A stretch of 64,000 nt of DNA from an uncultured Alphaproteobacteria bacterium (GCA_902629125.1 CACOPQ010000003.1:1-64000), one strand, 5' to 3'. Shown: positions 17,816 through 29,026, counted from the stretch's first letter. Notes: generated by a model not told the origin, from the sequence alone. Program-made: numbers and translations.

Positions 17816-18592
17816 ATGAAACATGCAAAACGACGCCCATTGATTGGAATATCTGCTTGTCGAAGCGAGGAAGCTATTCATCCTTTCAACCGAGTGAGCG
17901 AGAAATACATTCTGGCAATTTTAGAGCCCACATGCGGTATTCCTTTTATTATCCCAGTAATACAGGATATGGGACCTGAAATAGACCACTCAATTTATTT
18001 AGATGGCTTACTTTTGACCGGCAGCCCAAGCAATGTGATCCCAGCGGAGTATAATGGAAAGCCGAGTGTCGAGGGAACTAAGCATGATGCGGCGCGCGAT
18101 AAGACAATGATCCCGCTGATAAGAAGATGTTTGCAGAAGAAAATCCCCATTCTTGGTCTTTGTCTTGGTATCCAGGAGTTAAACGTTGCTTGTGGTGGTT
18201 CATTACACCAGCGCATTTTTGATCTCGAAGATAAATTTGATCACAGAATGAGGCGAGATGTGGACGATCATGAAAAAAGATATCGGCCAGCACACAACAT
18301 ACGGGTCACCGAAGGCGGTCTGCTGAATAAAATCACAGGAGAAGAAGAGGTGAATGTGAATTCACTTCATGCACAAGGTATCGACCAGTTGGGGGATGAC
18401 TTAGCAATAGAGGCAGTTGCACCTGATGGTATTATAGAGGCTGTTAGCTTGAAAAAAGCCGATCAGTTTGCCCTTGGCGTCCAGTGGCATGCGGAGTGGC
18501 CAAGACCAATAGGTTCCTTTAATGAGAAAATATTTAGGCACTTTGGAAAGGAATGTCAGTATTATGCAGAAACTAAAAATTTAGTTTGTTGA
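17816..18592 (+). CDS. Class I glutamine amidotransferase-like (gamma-glutamyl-GABA hydrolase, peptidase C26)
   Basis: 258 residues. GLCLGIQE carries the nucleophile C116, and GVQWHAEW carries H225 and E227, so the Cys-His-Glu triad is complete. LLTGSPSNVIPAEY and SLHAQGIDQLG match the PuuD-like branch that hydrolyses gamma-glutamyl amines such as gamma-Glu-GABA. It is a stand-alone amidotransferase with no synthase partner nearby. It converges with the TPP enzyme gene, 4 bp apart. Confidence 0.85.
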   Translation: MKHAKRRPLIGISACRSEEAIHPFNRVSEKYILAILEPTCGIPFIIPVIQDMGPEIDHSIYLDGLLLTGSPSNVIPAEYNGKPSVEGTKHDAARDKTMIPLIRRCLQKKIPILGLCLGIQELNVACGGSLHQRIFDLEDKFDHRMRRDVDDHEKRYRPAHNIRVTEGGLLNKITGEEEVNVNSLHAQGIDQLGDDLAIEAVAPDGIIEAVSLKKADQFALGVQWHAEWPRPIGSFNEKIFRHFGKECQYYAETKNLVC

Positions 18593-18596
18593 TTTT

Positions 18597-20327
18597 TTAG
18601 GCAACGCGGTCACCCTTTTTGATTGTTGCCGCACGATTGTCTACTCCCGGTAGCATTTTTGCTGGGTCACGAGTAACTACGAGGTCGATAACAGTTGGGC
18701 AATTGGTGTTACTTAGTCCTCTGGAGATGGCGTCCCGAATCTTGCTTGGGTCTTCAACTCTTATGCCTTCGCACCCCAGTGCTTCGGCAGTGCTTGCATA
18801 GTTTGTTTCAGCCAAATCGCTAGACTGGTACGCACCTTCGCCATACATAAGATGCTGCAGTGCTTTCACATAACCTGAAGCGGCATTATTAACGACGATA
18901 ATAGTAAAGGCTAAGTTCATTCTTCGGGCGGTCTCCAATTCTCCTAAGGTCATATTGAAGCCGCCATCCCCAGTAATAGAAACGACAGGACCTGCACCAG
19001 CTAGACTGGCTCCCATTGCGCCAGGAAGTCCATAACCTATGGAAGCAAAACCTCTATCCGGCAGGAAGCCTCGGCCTGCCTGTTTTGTATCAAACAACAA
19101 ACCTCCCCAATGGGCTGCAAAACCACCATCGGCAACAAGAATTGCATCTTTAGGAAGAATAGAATTTAGTTCATTCATTAGCCGTGCCATGTTTATAGGT
19201 ATTTCATTAGAAGTTAATCTTGGTACTACTGATTTCCGCCACTCTTCCATTTTTATTTGAACAGTCGAGCAATAATCATGTCGCAACTCTAATTGGCTTT
19301 GTACATTATTATTCATAGCCATATCTAACTCTTCTATCGTTGCTTTTGCATCCCCCCAAAGGCTGATGTCTGGTTGGACGGTGCGGCCAATTTCTTCAGC
19401 TAATAATTCAATATGGATTAGTGGGATATTGCTAGGTGGTAACGAAAACCGCTTTGTAGCGATCTCTCCCAGCTTGCATCCAATCACTAAAAGGCAGTCA
19501 CTTTTTTCTATGAAATTATTGGCAATGCGATCATATCGTCCAAATAGTCCTGCATTGAGGTTGCTTGTACAGGCTATTGCACCCTTACCTGTCATGGTAT
19601 GAGCTACGGGAATTCCATATTTCTTAGAAAAGTTCTCGAGCGTATCTGCTGCGCCGCTGATATGCACACCACCGCCGGCCAGAATAAGTGGTGATTGTGA
19701 TTTTTCGAGTAATTCTTTTGCTTTTAATATTTGCCCCTGAGATGGCCGTATTCGCATAGCGGGTGCGGATTGAAAGTTTTGAATAGTGTCGAGTTCATCG
19801 GGATTGAATGGAAATGTCGCGTGGCATATGTCTTCGGGTATATCTAGGACCACAGGCCCAGGCCTGCCGGAAGTTGCAACTTGGAATGCTCGACGAACAA
19901 GCTCCGGAAGCCGTTCTATGATTTCAACTCTTATTAGTTCTTTTACAGCTGGCCTCAATATCTCAATCTGGCGACTTTCTTGCGTCATATTTTTCCAAGA
20001 ATGCAGCCTGTGGCTATTCCCCACGACAGCTACCAAAGGAGTGCCGGCGTTTAACGCTTCCACCAGTCCAGTAACCAAGTTCGTTGCGCCTGGACCTAGA
20101 GTAGCGTCCACAACCCCGACACGTTGGGTGATCTTTGCATAAGCATCTGCCGCGAATACGCCACTTCTCTCATCATTAATCAGCGAGTGTGTTAATCCTA
20201 GGCGTCGCGCTGCGTCGTAAAATGGAAGTAGTTGAAAACCGCCCATTCCAAACATTGGACCGATACCCTGAGCTCTTAAGAGACGAGCAATCGCTTCTCC
20301 ACCTGTCATTTCATTGGTATCAGCCAT
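18597..20327 (-). CDS. Thiamine-pyrophosphate enzyme, acetolactate synthase-like
   Basis: 576 residues with the three-domain layout of the ALS/pyruvate-oxidase family. The activating glutamate is E53 in NDERSG, the central domain has LILAGGGVHISGA, and the C-terminal TPP/Mg site runs GDGGFNMTLGEL to IIVVNN. It is probably not the biosynthetic IlvB, since no regulatory IlvH gene is adjacent. Glyoxylate carboligase, sulfoacetaldehyde acetyltransferase or oxalyl-CoA decarboxylase-like activities are alternatives. The ATG at 20327 is used; an extension to a TTG at 20372 has no support. Confidence 0.82.
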   Translation of the reverse strand: MADTNEMTGGEAIARLLRAQGIGPMFGMGGFQLLPFYDAARRLGLTHSLINDERSGVFAADAYAKITQRVGVVDATLGPGATNLVTGLVEALNAGTPLVAVVGNSHRLHSWKNMTQESRQIEILRPAVKELIRVEIIERLPELVRRAFQVATSGRPGPVVLDIPEDICHATFPFNPDELDTIQNFQSAPAMRIRPSQGQILKAKELLEKSQSPLILAGGGVHISGAADTLENFSKKYGIPVAHTMTGKGAIACTSNLNAGLFGRYDRIANNFIEKSDCLLVIGCKLGEIATKRFSLPPSNIPLIHIELLAEEIGRTVQPDISLWGDAKATIEELDMAMNNNVQSQLELRHDYCSTVQIKMEEWRKSVVPRLTSNEIPINMARLMNELNSILPKDAILVADGGFAAHWGGLLFDTKQAGRGFLPDRGFASIGYGLPGAMGASLAGAGPVVSITGDGGFNMTLGELETARRMNLAFTIIVVNNAASGYVKALQHLMYGEGAYQSSDLAETNYASTAEALGCEGIRVEDPSKIRDAISRGLSNTNCPTVIDLVVTRDPAKMLPGVDNRAATIKKGDRVA

Positions 20328-20456
20328 TTTAAATGTATCCCTATTTCGATTATCAAGTTTGTAATACAGCAACCGTTGAGAGGTGCTTGCAGAATGTACA
20401 ATAACAACTTGATGTAACGAAAGAGAGAAAATCTTCAGTTCGATAGCTCAGCTAAG

Positions 20457-21236
20457 CTATTGTCTTAGAACCATCATCTTTTTAATTTCCGCTATTGCTT
20501 TAGCAGGGTTTAAGCCCTTGGGGCATGTTTTTGTACAATTCATAATGGTATGACAGCGATATAGTTTGAAAGGATCCTCTAGACTGTCTAACCGCTCTTT
20601 TGCGTAGTCGTCCCGTGAGTCAGCTATCCAGCGGTAAGCCTGAAGGAGAATAGCTGGTCCTAAATATTTGTCCCCGTTCCACCAGTAACTGGGGCAAGAG
20701 GTCGAACAACTAAAGCACAGTACGCATTCCCACATGCCGTCTAGTTTGGCTCTGTCGTCAATCGACTGAACTCGTTCTGTGTCTTTGGTAGGCGTATCTT
20801 TAGTTTTTAACCACGGCTCGATGGATTCAAGCTGAGCATATGCATTAGAAAGATCGGGGACCAGGTCTTTGATGACCTCCATATGGGGCAGCGGGTAGAT
20901 CTTTACATCGCCATTAACTTCATCAATAGGCTTTAAGCATGCAAGGGTATTTGTCCCGTCTATATTCATAGCACATGAACCGCAAATACCTTCTCTACAA
21001 GAGCGACGAAAAGTTAATGTTGTATCAACTTCATTCTTAATTTTTATGAGAGCGTCGAGAATCATTGGCCCGCACTCATCGAGGTCTATTTGGAATGTAT
21101 CGATCCGAGGGTTTTCCTCATCATCAGGATCATAACGATAGACTTTGAACGACTTTACCCGCGACGCGTTCTCCGAAGCTTGGTAAAGTTTTCCTATCGT
21201 CATCTTTGAGTTTGCTGGCAGTCTAAACTCAGCCAT
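20457..21236 (-). CDS. sdhB: Succinate dehydrogenase iron-sulfur subunit
   Basis: 259 residues. Cysteines 80, 85, 88 and 100 ([10 protein letters not shown]) bind the 2Fe-2S cluster. C171, C174, C177 and C181 ([11 protein letters not shown]) and C228, C234 and C238 ([11 protein letters not shown]) bind the 4Fe-4S and 3Fe-4S clusters. It carries electrons from FAD in SdhA to ubiquinone at the inner membrane. Last gene of sdhCDAB, 52 bp after sdhA. Confidence 0.97.
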   Translation of the reverse strand: MAEFRLPANSKMTIGKLYQASENASRVKSFKVYRYDPDDEENPRIDTFQIDLDECGPMILDALIKIKNEVDTTLTFRRSCREGICGSCAMNIDGTNTLACLKPIDEVNGDVKIYPLPHMEVIKDLVPDLSNAYAQLESIEPWLKTKDTPTKDTERVQSIDDRAKLDGMWECVLCFSCSTSCPSYWWNGDKYLGPAILLQAYRWIADSRDDYAKERLDSLEDPFKLYRCHTIMNCTKTCPKGLNPAKAIAEIKKMMVLRQ

Positions 21237-21288
21237 ATTGCCTATTCTTTCTCACTGGTGCTATCTTAAATTTTCCTAGAATCAGTTG

Positions 21289-23079
21289 TCAGTATACTCT
21301 GGCCGCTGGCGGAATTGGAGCAATCTCATTCGACAGGGTGTATTGATGAACGTCCCTGTAAATCACATTGTAATCATATTTACTGTCAAGCCACATGCAA
21401 GTGTGTTTCATCCAGTTTTCGTCATCTCTATCGGGGAAGTCCTCGTGGGCATGGGCGCCTCGACTTTCTTTTCGAAGATCGGCTGATGTTAGCGTAACGA
21501 TCGCTTGTCCCATCAAGTTGTCCAGCTCTAGCGCTTCGACAAGATCTGAGTTCCAAATTAAAGAGCGATCACTTACAGATATATCCGGCATCGTTCCAGC
21601 TATTTCCATAATATTTTTAACACCTGCATTTAGGCTCTCAGTATCCCGGAAGACGGCCGCGTGGCGTTGCATGGCGAGTTGCATATCGCTTCTGATCTCT
21701 GATGCTCTCCTTGGACCGGAGGAGTTTCTAAGTCTATCTAGGCGACCTAGTGCAAAGTCGGCAGAATCTTTTGGTAGGTGTTTGTGCGCCTGGCCCGGTT
21801 TTACCGTTTCAGAGGCTCGATGCGCAGCTGCGCGTCCAAAGACTACGATGTCAAGTAGACTATTAGTGCCGAGTCGATTAGCCCCGTGGACCGAAACGCA
21901 GGCAGCTTCGCCAATAGCCATTAATCCAGGACAAACTCTATCTGGATCCTCTGGGGTTGGCGAAAGCACTTCGCCATGATAATTAGTCGGTATTCCGCCC
22001 ATGTTATAGTGTACTGTCGGCATTATAGGTATGGGTTCTCGTGTGACGTCGACACCAGCAAAGATTTTAGCGGTTTCTGAGATGCCGGGTAGTCGGAGTG
22101 CTAACACCTCAGGATCAAGGTGCTCCAGGTGTAAATTGATGTGGTCATTCTTTGGGCCGACCCCTCTACCCTCATTAATTTCTATGGTCATAGATCGGCT
22201 TACAACATCCCTAGAGGCTAAGTCTTTAGCCGTGGGAGCGTACCTCTCCATAAACCGCTCTCCTTCAGAGTTTGTAACGTAACCACCCTCTCCTCTTGCT
22301 CCCTCAGTAATTAAACAACCTGCTCCGTATACTCCCGTCGGATGAAATTGGACAAACTCCATGTCTTGGAGAGGAAGCCCTGCTCTGAGTACCATCCCAT
22401 TACCATCGCCTGTACATGTATGTGCTGAAGTGCAGGAGAAATATGCCCTTCCATATCCGCCTGTCGCGAGTACTGTTTGATGTCCTTTAAATCTGTGAAT
22501 TTGGCCTGTTGCCAGATCCATTGCCATCACACCTCGACATTCGCCGTCCGAATCTATTATAAGATCGAGCGCAAAGTATTCGATGAAAAACTCTGCGCTG
22601 TTAGCAAGGCACTGCTGGTACAGAGTATGAAGAATCGCGTGCCCAGTTCTATCTGCCGCAGCACATGCTCTTTTAGCCATACGCTTGCCATTATCTAGCG
22701 TATGTCCGCCAAAAGGTCGCTGGTATATTTTGCCCTCCTCTGTGCGAGAAAACGGAACACCGTAGTGCTCAAGCTCGATCACGGCCGGTATTGCGTTCCT
22801 GCACATATACTCGATAGCGTCTTGATCGCCCAGCCAATCAGAACCTTTTACGGTGTCGTACATGTGAAACTGCCAGTTGTCCCCTTCGCCCATATTGTTT
22901 AGTGCCGCTCCTACGCCTCCTTGTGCTGCCACGGTATGGCTTCGCGTTGGAAAAACTTTTGTAATGCAGGCGGTCTTCAGTCCCTCGGTTGTCATTCCAA
23001 GGGTCGCTCTTAGGCCAGCACCGCCCGCTCCAACTACGACGACGTCATATTCATGATCGATTATTTCATAGGCACTCAT
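21289..23079 (-). CDS. sdhA: Succinate dehydrogenase flavoprotein subunit
   Basis: 596 residues. [12 protein letters not shown] at the N terminus is the dinucleotide site, H48 in [11 protein letters not shown] is the covalent FAD histidine, and [25 protein letters not shown] contains the active-site region. The C terminus ends IPPAARVY. It oxidises succinate to fumarate in the TCA cycle. sdhD ends one base upstream of its start, consistent with one transcript. Confidence 0.98.
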   Translation of the reverse strand: MSAYEIIDHEYDVVVVGAGGAGLRATLGMTTEGLKTACITKVFPTRSHTVAAQGGVGAALNNMGEGDNWQFHMYDTVKGSDWLGDQDAIEYMCRNAIPAVIELEHYGVPFSRTEEGKIYQRPFGGHTLDNGKRMAKRACAAADRTGHAILHTLYQQCLANSAEFFIEYFALDLIIDSDGECRGVMAMDLATGQIHRFKGHQTVLATGGYGRAYFSCTSAHTCTGDGNGMVLRAGLPLQDMEFVQFHPTGVYGAGCLITEGARGEGGYVTNSEGERFMERYAPTAKDLASRDVVSRSMTIEINEGRGVGPKNDHINLHLEHLDPEVLALRLPGISETAKIFAGVDVTREPIPIMPTVHYNMGGIPTNYHGEVLSPTPEDPDRVCPGLMAIGEAACVSVHGANRLGTNSLLDIVVFGRAAAHRASETVKPGQAHKHLPKDSADFALGRLDRLRNSSGPRRASEIRSDMQLAMQRHAAVFRDTESLNAGVKNIMEIAGTMPDISVSDRSLIWNSDLVEALELDNLMGQAIVTLTSADLRKESRGAHAHEDFPDRDDENWMKHTCMWLDSKYDYNVIYRDVHQYTLSNEIAPIPPAARVY

Positions 23080-23080
23080 C

Positions 23081-23461
23081 TTAACTTACCTTTTCAAAAA
23101 AAAGTATTTTTGCGATAGCGACCAGGGCGATGCAGCCCAGTCCCGCAAATATTAGCTTTGACCCAATCAAGGTTAATTTGTTTACTGACTTATTGTGTAT
23201 ATAGTCCTCTATTACAACTTGAACACCCAGAGACGCATGATAAAGTGACGTTATCGCGAAAAAAGTTATCAAAATTGCTATGATAGGATTGCTGATCCAC
23301 TGAATTGTCTCGGAATAGCCGGAGCCTGGTAGCGTAGTGACTGAAACTACAAACCATAAAGTTAAGGGGATTAGCGTGACAGCAGTAATGCGTTGCCATC
23401 GCCAGTGGCTTAATCCTTCGTTTTTAGGTTGTGCATTCCCGATTATACTTTTGTTAAACAT
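23081..23461 (-). CDS. sdhD: Succinate dehydrogenase membrane anchor subunit D
   Basis: About 126 residues with three membrane segments; [18 protein letters not shown] and [18 protein letters not shown] are typical of alphaproteobacterial SdhD, the second holding the candidate haem histidine. The ATG at 23461 with GGATTGG upstream is chosen because starting further upstream would overlap sdhC with non-conserved sequence. It anchors SdhAB and forms part of the quinone site. Confidence 0.9.
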   Translation of the reverse strand: MFNKSIIGNAQPKNEGLSHWRWQRITAVTLIPLTLWFVVSVTTLPGSGYSETIQWISNPIIAILITFFAITSLYHASLGVQVVIEDYIHNKSVNKLTLIGSKLIFAGLGCIALVAIAKILFFEKVS

Positions 23462-23475
23462 TTCCAATCCTTCAA

Positions 23476-23859
23476 CTAGACCAAAAGCCCTGTGGCCCAA
23501 GCTGCGGATGTTAAAAAAACCGAACCCACGAGGGTTGCCCATCCCGATCTGTATACAGTGGTAAGTTCAAAACCGTATCCCGCGTCCCAAAATAAGTGTC
23601 GGATTCCGTTGCATAAGTGATAGGAAAGTGCCCATGTGTATCCAGTAAGAATAATCAAACCATACCATTGTGAAGCAAGGTAATGCGCAATATCAAAGTA
23701 TCTTTCCCCGCTAGCTAAAGCTACTAACCAACCCACGACAAAAAAAGTGCCTGTAGATAAAGCAATACCCGAGGCTCTGTGTGTAATAGACAGAATAGAT
23801 GTCAGTTGAGGTTTATAAACCTGTAAATGCGGCGACAGAGGTCGTTTGGATCCCATCAT
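23476..23859 (-). CDS. sdhC: Succinate dehydrogenase cytochrome b556 subunit C
   Basis: 127 residues with three membrane helices. SPHLQVYKPQLTSILSITHRASG is the SdhC signature and SYHLCNGIRHLFWD contains the haem b histidine. First gene of the operon; the 250 bp up to acs carries the divergent promoters, though none stands out clearly. Confidence 0.94.
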   Translation of the reverse strand: MMGSKRPLSPHLQVYKPQLTSILSITHRASGIALSTGTFFVVGWLVALASGERYFDIAHYLASQWYGLIILTGYTWALSYHLCNGIRHLFWDAGYGFELTTVYRSGWATLVGSVFLTSAAWATGLLV

Positions 23860-24109
23860 AGAGTGTATTTTTCCCCAAATTCTCAGTAGACAGGGTTAAA
23901 GTACAATGTGTTACCGTTACATGTCGAGAATAAACCCAAAATTATGTGCAAATTCACAACAAAGTTTGAACGAAACACAGAGATGTTTTAGCAAAATATT
24001 GTTTGTTGGATCAAATAAGTTGCTTAAACTGATATCTTTACGTGTTAAAAGCTTATTTTAAACATTTAAGGTATATTGTTTTGCTTAGACCACTGCTCCG
24101 GAGGATTTT

Positions 24110-26053
24110 ATGAGTGACGATAAAATTTTTAAAGTAAATAACGAACTAGAGCGTGTGTCTAAGATCGACAATAAAACATACCTCGACATGTATTCCCGAT
24201 CGATTGAGAACCCTCAGGAATTCTGGGCCGAGCATGGAAAACGGATTGATTGGATAAAGCCTTACTCTCAAATAAAAGATGTCTCCTATTCTGAAAACGA
24301 TTTGCACATTAAATGGTTCTACGACGGAACCCTGAATGTCTCTTCGAATTGCTTAGACAGGCATCTCGAAAAAAGGGGTGACCAGACAGCGATAATTTGG
24401 GAGGGAGATGACCCCAAAGACGATAAAAGGATAAGTTTCAAAGAACTGCATTCTGAAGTATGTAAATTCGCCAATGGCCTCAGAGAGTTAGGTGTAAAAA
24501 AGGGTGATCGTGTAACGATTTATATGCCAATGGTTCCAGAAGCGGCGGTCGCAATGTTAGCTTGTGCACGGGTAGGGGCTATTCATTCAGTAGTCTTTGG
24601 CGGGTTTTCACCCGATGCTTTAGCTGGGCGTATTCAAGATTGCGATAGCAGTTTAATCATAACCGCAGATGAGGGTATTCGGGGCGGCAAATCAATTCCA
24701 TTAAAAGCTAACACAGATGCAGCGCTGATCTCATGCCCAATGTGTAAAACTGTTGTGGTAGTGAAGAGAACTGGCGGAAATATAGGCTGGGTTGAAGGTA
24801 GGGACTATTGGTATCATGACATTACCTCAACGCAATCAGAGGAATGTCAGCCGGAGGAAATGAAAGCTGAGGACCCTCTCTTCATCTTATACACGTCCGG
24901 TTCGACAGGGAAACCAAAGGGCGTAATGCATACATCGGGGGGTTATATAGTTTATGCGTCAATGACCCATGAGTACGTTTTCGATTATAAGGATGGTGAA
25001 GTTTATTGGTGTACAGCAGACGTAGGATGGGTGACGGGTCATTCATACATTCTGTATGGACCATTAGCAAATGGAGCGACAACTTTGATGTTTGAGGGCG
25101 TTCCAAATTATCCAAACTCAAGTCGTTTTTGGGATGTATGCGACAAGCATAATGTATCTATTTTTTATACTGCACCCACTGCTTTAAGAGCATTGATGAG
25201 GGAGGGTGAGGGTCCTGTAAAAGCCACAAGTCGCAAATCTCTTCGGCTCCTTGGGTCCGTTGGGGAGCCGATAAACCCTGAGGCGTGGCTTTGGTATTAT
25301 AATGTAGTGGGGAACGGTAGATGTCCGATTGTCGACACTTGGTGGCAAACCGAAACGGGCGGTATCCTAATCACTCCTCTTCCTGGTGCAACGGATCTAA
25401 AGCCAGGATCAGCCACTAGGCCATTTTTTGGAATAGAACCAATAATCGTTGATGCGGACGGAAATGTACTAGATGGCGCTACTACAGGAAATCTTTGCTT
25501 GGCAGATAGTTGGCCGGGGCAAATGCGCACTGTTTATGGTGATCATGATCGATTTTTTCAGACATATTTTGCTACTTTCCCCGGTCGTTACTTTACCGGT
25601 GATGGGTGTAGGCGGGATGAAGATGGCTATTATTGGATAACTGGACGCGTAGACGACGTCATAAATGTTTCAGGTCATAGAATGGGAACAGCTGAGGTAG
25701 AATCTGCGCTCGTTGCTCATACATTGGTCGCCGAAGCTGCAGTAGTAGGCTACCCTCATGAGATAAAGGGGCAAGGTATATACGCTTATGTAACGTTGAA
25801 TGTTGGAGTAGAACCCAATGAAGAGCTTCGGAAAGAGTTAATTCAGTGGGTGCGAAAAGAAATAGGGCCTATCGCCAGCCCAGATCTAATCCAATGGGCG
25901 CCGGGTCTACCAAAAACCCGTTCTGGAAAGATAATGCGAAGAATACTCAGGAAAGTTGCCGAAAATGATTTTGGATCATTAGGGGATACGTCAACGTTAG
26001 CAGAGCCCTCTGTCGTGCAAGACTTAATAGATAATAGAGAAAATCGAGGTTAA
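24110..26053 (+). CDS. acs: Acetyl-CoA synthetase (AMP-forming)
   Basis: 647 residues, normal for Acs. [11 protein letters not shown] is the P-loop-like A3 motif, [11 protein letters not shown] the acetate/AMP site, [31 protein letters not shown] the hinge region, and [13 protein letters not shown] contains the catalytic, acetylatable K607. It activates acetate to acetyl-CoA. CCGGAGG precedes the ATG. Its stop overlaps the end of panC by 4 bp on the opposite strand. Confidence 0.97.
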   Translation: MSDDKIFKVNNELERVSKIDNKTYLDMYSRSIENPQEFWAEHGKRIDWIKPYSQIKDVSYSENDLHIKWFYDGTLNVSSNCLDRHLEKRGDQTAIIWEGDDPKDDKRISFKELHSEVCKFANGLRELGVKKGDRVTIYMPMVPEAAVAMLACARVGAIHSVVFGGFSPDALAGRIQDCDSSLIITADEGIRGGKSIPLKANTDAALISCPMCKTVVVVKRTGGNIGWVEGRDYWYHDITSTQSEECQPEEMKAEDPLFILYTSGSTGKPKGVMHTSGGYIVYASMTHEYVFDYKDGEVYWCTADVGWVTGHSYILYGPLANGATTLMFEGVPNYPNSSRFWDVCDKHNVSIFYTAPTALRALMREGEGPVKATSRKSLRLLGSVGEPINPEAWLWYYNVVGNGRCPIVDTWWQTETGGILITPLPGATDLKPGSATRPFFGIEPIIVDADGNVLDGATTGNLCLADSWPGQMRTVYGDHDRFFQTYFATFPGRYFTGDGCRRDEDGYYWITGRVDDVINVSGHRMGTAEVESALVAHTLVAEAAVVGYPHEIKGQGIYAYVTLNVGVEPNEELRKELIQWVRKEIGPIASPDLIQWAPGLPKTRSGKIMRRILRKVAENDFGSLGDTSTLAEPSVVQDLIDNRENRG

Positions 26054-26901
26054 TCCGTATAGTCTTTTATCTCTAAATTATCTATCAGACGGGTAGACCC
26101 TAACCAAACTGCGGCAAACAAACGGCCGCTGGTTTCAAACTTTTCTATCAACTCTAAGGTTTTGGAATGTCGAGCCTCGAAGTAATCTATTCCCGAGAAA
26201 CCAGCAAATATTAATTCGCTGCGGGCTTCTTCGCAAGCGACCAATATGTCATTTCCCAGAGCGATAGTTGTTGCGGTTTTTTTCAAGATTTTAAAAACGT
26301 TAGATGCGGTTTCGCGATTATTTTGAGAAAGATATACATTTCTAGAAGAAACAGCTAACCCGTCTGCTTCTCTAATCGTGGGCGCACCTATGATCTGCGC
26401 AGGAATATCAAGATCGCGAGCCAATCTCTTTATAATCAAGAGTTGTTGATAATCTTTTTCACCAAATATGGCTATGTCTGGTAAAGCTTGGATCAGTAAT
26501 TTCGTGACAACCGTTCCAACTCCATCAAAAAATCCTGGCCTAGACGTGGCGCAGAGACAGTCGGTTAGTTTGGAGATGACAACCGTAGTGGACGCGTCTG
26601 GTTGATACATCTCGGATGCATTTGGTGCAAAAAGAAGATCAACACCCATTTCAACAAGTTTTTTAATATCTCTGTCTTCGTCTCTAGGATATTCTTCAAA
26701 GTCTTCGTCGGGTAGGAACTGCCTTGGATTTACAAATATAGTTGCAATTACTCGGTTACATTTCTGTTGTGCGATTTTGATTAAGGATAGATGCCCATCA
26801 TGTAAGGCGCCCATCGTTGGTACTAAGCCGATCGTTTGCCCTTCAACATGCCAACGTGACGTATGCTGCCTTAATTCGGCAATTGTTCGTAAAACTTCCA
26901 A
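26050..26901 (-). CDS. panC: Pantothenate synthetase
   Basis: 283 residues. The nucleotidyltransferase motif [14 protein letters not shown] lies at 28-41, followed by [20 protein letters not shown] and [14 protein letters not shown]. It joins pantoate and beta-alanine with ATP. No panB is adjacent, but an IlvD/Edd dehydratase and a PanE-like reductase lie within 3 kb. Confidence 0.96.
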   Translation of the reverse strand: MEVLRTIAELRQHTSRWHVEGQTIGLVPTMGALHDGHLSLIKIAQQKCNRVIATIFVNPRQFLPDEDFEEYPRDEDRDIKKLVEMGVDLLFAPNASEMYQPDASTTVVISKLTDCLCATSRPGFFDGVGTVVTKLLIQALPDIAIFGEKDYQQLLIIKRLARDLDIPAQIIGAPTIREADGLAVSSRNVYLSQNNRETASNVFKILKKTATTIALGNDILVACEEARSELIFAGFSGIDYFEARHSKTLELIEKFETSGRLFAAVWLGSTRLIDNLEIKDYTD

Positions 26902-27035
26902 TGTGGTATCGCCTGAGGTTTCTAAATCTTTCGAACCGGGTTGATAGAACGTTTATCCTGTTGTTTCAATAAGGAATCGATTTCATACCTGATATGGTGT
27001 GGAGAAAAGCGCTCTTCACCATCAAAAGTTGCTCG

Positions 27036-28778
27036 CTAATGAGATTCTCTTAGAATTGGAGTTCCGCTTTTTCCAACAAGGAAGTCTAAGTCTGCACCCT
27101 GATTAGCTTGATTTACATGTTCGACATAAATCTTTGTATAACCTCGTTCATAGGGGGATGAAAAGCCATTCCAGCCAGCTTTCCGTTTTGCTAACTCTTC
27201 ATCATTGATTTCCAGATTTAGTTTTCGGTTTGGAACATCTAATTCGATGAAATCTCCATTTTTAACGAACGCAAGGGGTCCCCCGGCTGCTGCTTCGGGG
27301 GCAGTATGCAGAACGACTGTGCCGTATGCGGTGCCACTCATTCTTGCATCAGAGATACGAACCATATCAGTAATACCCTTTTTTAGTACTTTTGAAGGTA
27401 GACCCATGTTTCCAACCTCTGCCATACCGGGGTATCCCTTCGGTCCGCAATATTTTAGCACCATTATACAGGTCTCATCGATATCAAGTTCCGGATCGTC
27501 GATTCTTCTGTGGTACTCTTCAATGCTCTCGAATACTACGGCTCGTCCTCTGTGAACCATTAGATTTGGTGAAGCTGCGGACGGTTTAATAATGGCTCCA
27601 TCTGGGGCTAAATTTCCCTTCAATACAGCAATACCCCCATTGGGTTTAAAGGGGCTGTTTACGGAATAAATTACATCTCTATTATAGCATTCAGCGTCCT
27701 GACAATTTTCCCAAATGGTATTACCATTGGCGGTCATTGCATCTTTATTAATCCATTCCTCAAGCTCTTTAATCACTGCAGGTAATCCTCCGGCATAGAA
27801 AAAGTCCTCCATTAAGTATTCGCCAGACGGCATTAAATTGACCAAACACGGGATATCTCGTCCTAACCGATCCCAATCGTCTAGTGTTATGTTAATTCCC
27901 ATACGCCCTGCAATCGCTAACATGTGAACTACCGCGTTTGTTGAACCTCCTATGGCGCCATTTACCATGATAGCATTTTCAAAGTTTTCTTTTTTTAGCA
28001 AATCTGACATTTTAATATCTTGTTGAACCATTTCTACGATCCTACGACCCGCTAACTGGGCTAAGACATACCGTCGGGAGTCAACAGCAGGTATTGCCGC
28101 GTTAGTATGTAAAGCAATGCCAATTGATTCTGCAAAACTTGCCATAGTTGAGGCAGTCCCCATTGTCATACAGTGCCCAGCGGATCTTGAGTTATCTTGC
28201 TCGGCCGACATAAATTCCTCTAGCGTCATTTCGCCTGCTTTTACCATCTCGGAAAATTTCCAGGTATGTGTACCAGATCCCATTAATTGCCCTTTATACC
28301 GACCATTTAACATCGGCCCTCCAGATACAACGAGTGTTGGTAAATCGCAGGAGGCTGCACCCATCATTAAGGCAGGAGTTGTTTTATCGCAGCCAACTAG
28401 GAGCACAACGCCATCCATAGGTAACCCGCGAATGGACTCTTCTACATCCATAGACGCCAGATTTCGGTATAACATCGCTGTTGGTCTTAGTTGGCTTTCA
28501 GAGTTAGAAAAGACAGGAAACTCCATAGGGACCCCCCCAGCCTCATAAACCCCTCGCTTTACACGCTCTGCTAAATCTCGGAAATGAGCGTTACATGGAT
28601 TGAACTCAGACCAAGTATTACAAATCCCAATAATTGGGCGGCCATCGAATTGATCGGCGGGTAGTCCTCTATTTTTCATCCAAGATCGATGACCGAAACC
28701 ATCTTTGTCGGCTTTTCCATACCAATCAGAAGATCTTCTGCGCCCTTTATTAGGGTCCTTTCGCTTTTGGTCTGACAT
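27036..28778 (-). CDS. IlvD/Edd-family dehydratase (sugar-acid type more likely than IlvD)
   Basis: 580 residues. GICNTWSEFNPCNAHFRDLAERVKRG and GGVPMEFPVFS are the wording of the L-arabinonate/D-xylonate dehydratase branch. Candidate 2Fe-2S ligands C62, C130 and C203 are spaced 68 and 73 apart, which agrees with my recollection of the Rhizobium arabinonate dehydratase. It would remove water from an aldonic acid to give the 2-keto-3-deoxy acid; dihydroxy-acid dehydratase activity is the alternative. The ATG at 28778 with a GGGGGGG run just upstream is preferred to a GTG seven codons earlier. Confidence 0.85.
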   Translation of the reverse strand: MSDQKRKDPNKGRRRSSDWYGKADKDGFGHRSWMKNRGLPADQFDGRPIIGICNTWSEFNPCNAHFRDLAERVKRGVYEAGGVPMEFPVFSNSESQLRPTAMLYRNLASMDVEESIRGLPMDGVVLLVGCDKTTPALMMGAASCDLPTLVVSGGPMLNGRYKGQLMGSGTHTWKFSEMVKAGEMTLEEFMSAEQDNSRSAGHCMTMGTASTMASFAESIGIALHTNAAIPAVDSRRYVLAQLAGRRIVEMVQQDIKMSDLLKKENFENAIMVNGAIGGSTNAVVHMLAIAGRMGINITLDDWDRLGRDIPCLVNLMPSGEYLMEDFFYAGGLPAVIKELEEWINKDAMTANGNTIWENCQDAECYNRDVIYSVNSPFKPNGGIAVLKGNLAPDGAIIKPSAASPNLMVHRGRAVVFESIEEYHRRIDDPELDIDETCIMVLKYCGPKGYPGMAEVGNMGLPSKVLKKGITDMVRISDARMSGTAYGTVVLHTAPEAAAGGPLAFVKNGDFIELDVPNRKLNLEINDEELAKRKAGWNGFSSPYERGYTKIYVEHVNQANQGADLDFLVGKSGTPILRESH

Positions 28779-28830
28779 TTCCCCCCCTTTTTTATTCACT
28801 GGCTAAACGCGCCGTTCCGGACTATCGTTT

Positions 28831-28875
28831 ATAACTTATTTATGAACTCCTGAACAAAGTAGTCAAATAAGTTAT
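28831..28875. promoter_or_regulatory. 11-bp perfect inverted repeat upstream of the IlvD/Edd gene
   Basis: ATAACTTATTT (28831-28841) and its exact reverse complement AAATAAGTTAT (28865-28875) are separated by 23 bp. It sits 53-97 bp upstream of the dehydratase start, in the divergent region shared with the PanE-like gene. Arms about three helical turns apart would suit a dimeric repressor; a weak RNA hairpin is the other option. Confidence 0.4.
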
Positions 28876-29026
28876 CTCTTTATAACCTCTCACACAGTCA
28901 ATATTAAATACGATAAATTTAGTGACTACAAATTTGTTGTTCGTGTTTTAAGAAATATATGACTTCTCTCAAATTAATTCGTAATGTTCAAAATTCTTTT
29001 TGCTTAATTAAAATAGGAACAGCGAA

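Noticed and set aside
20441-20460. ATAGCT...AGCTAT hairpin at the end of sdhB as a terminator
   Set aside because: Only six pairs, overlaps the stop codon and no T-run follows on the minus strand.
21395-21979. Long open frame (194 codons) antisense to sdhA
   Set aside because: Lies wholly inside a clearly coding gene, is low in protein-like motifs and rich in S/R/P; a codon-bias shadow.
27000-27035. Terminator after the IlvD/Edd gene
   Set aside because: ATGGTG and CACCAT arms exist around 27000-27022 but the middle pairs poorly and no T-run follows.
28117-28548. Open frame of 143 codons antisense to the IlvD/Edd gene
   Set aside because: Fully within a gene with conserved iron-sulfur motifs; no ribosome site or family resemblance.
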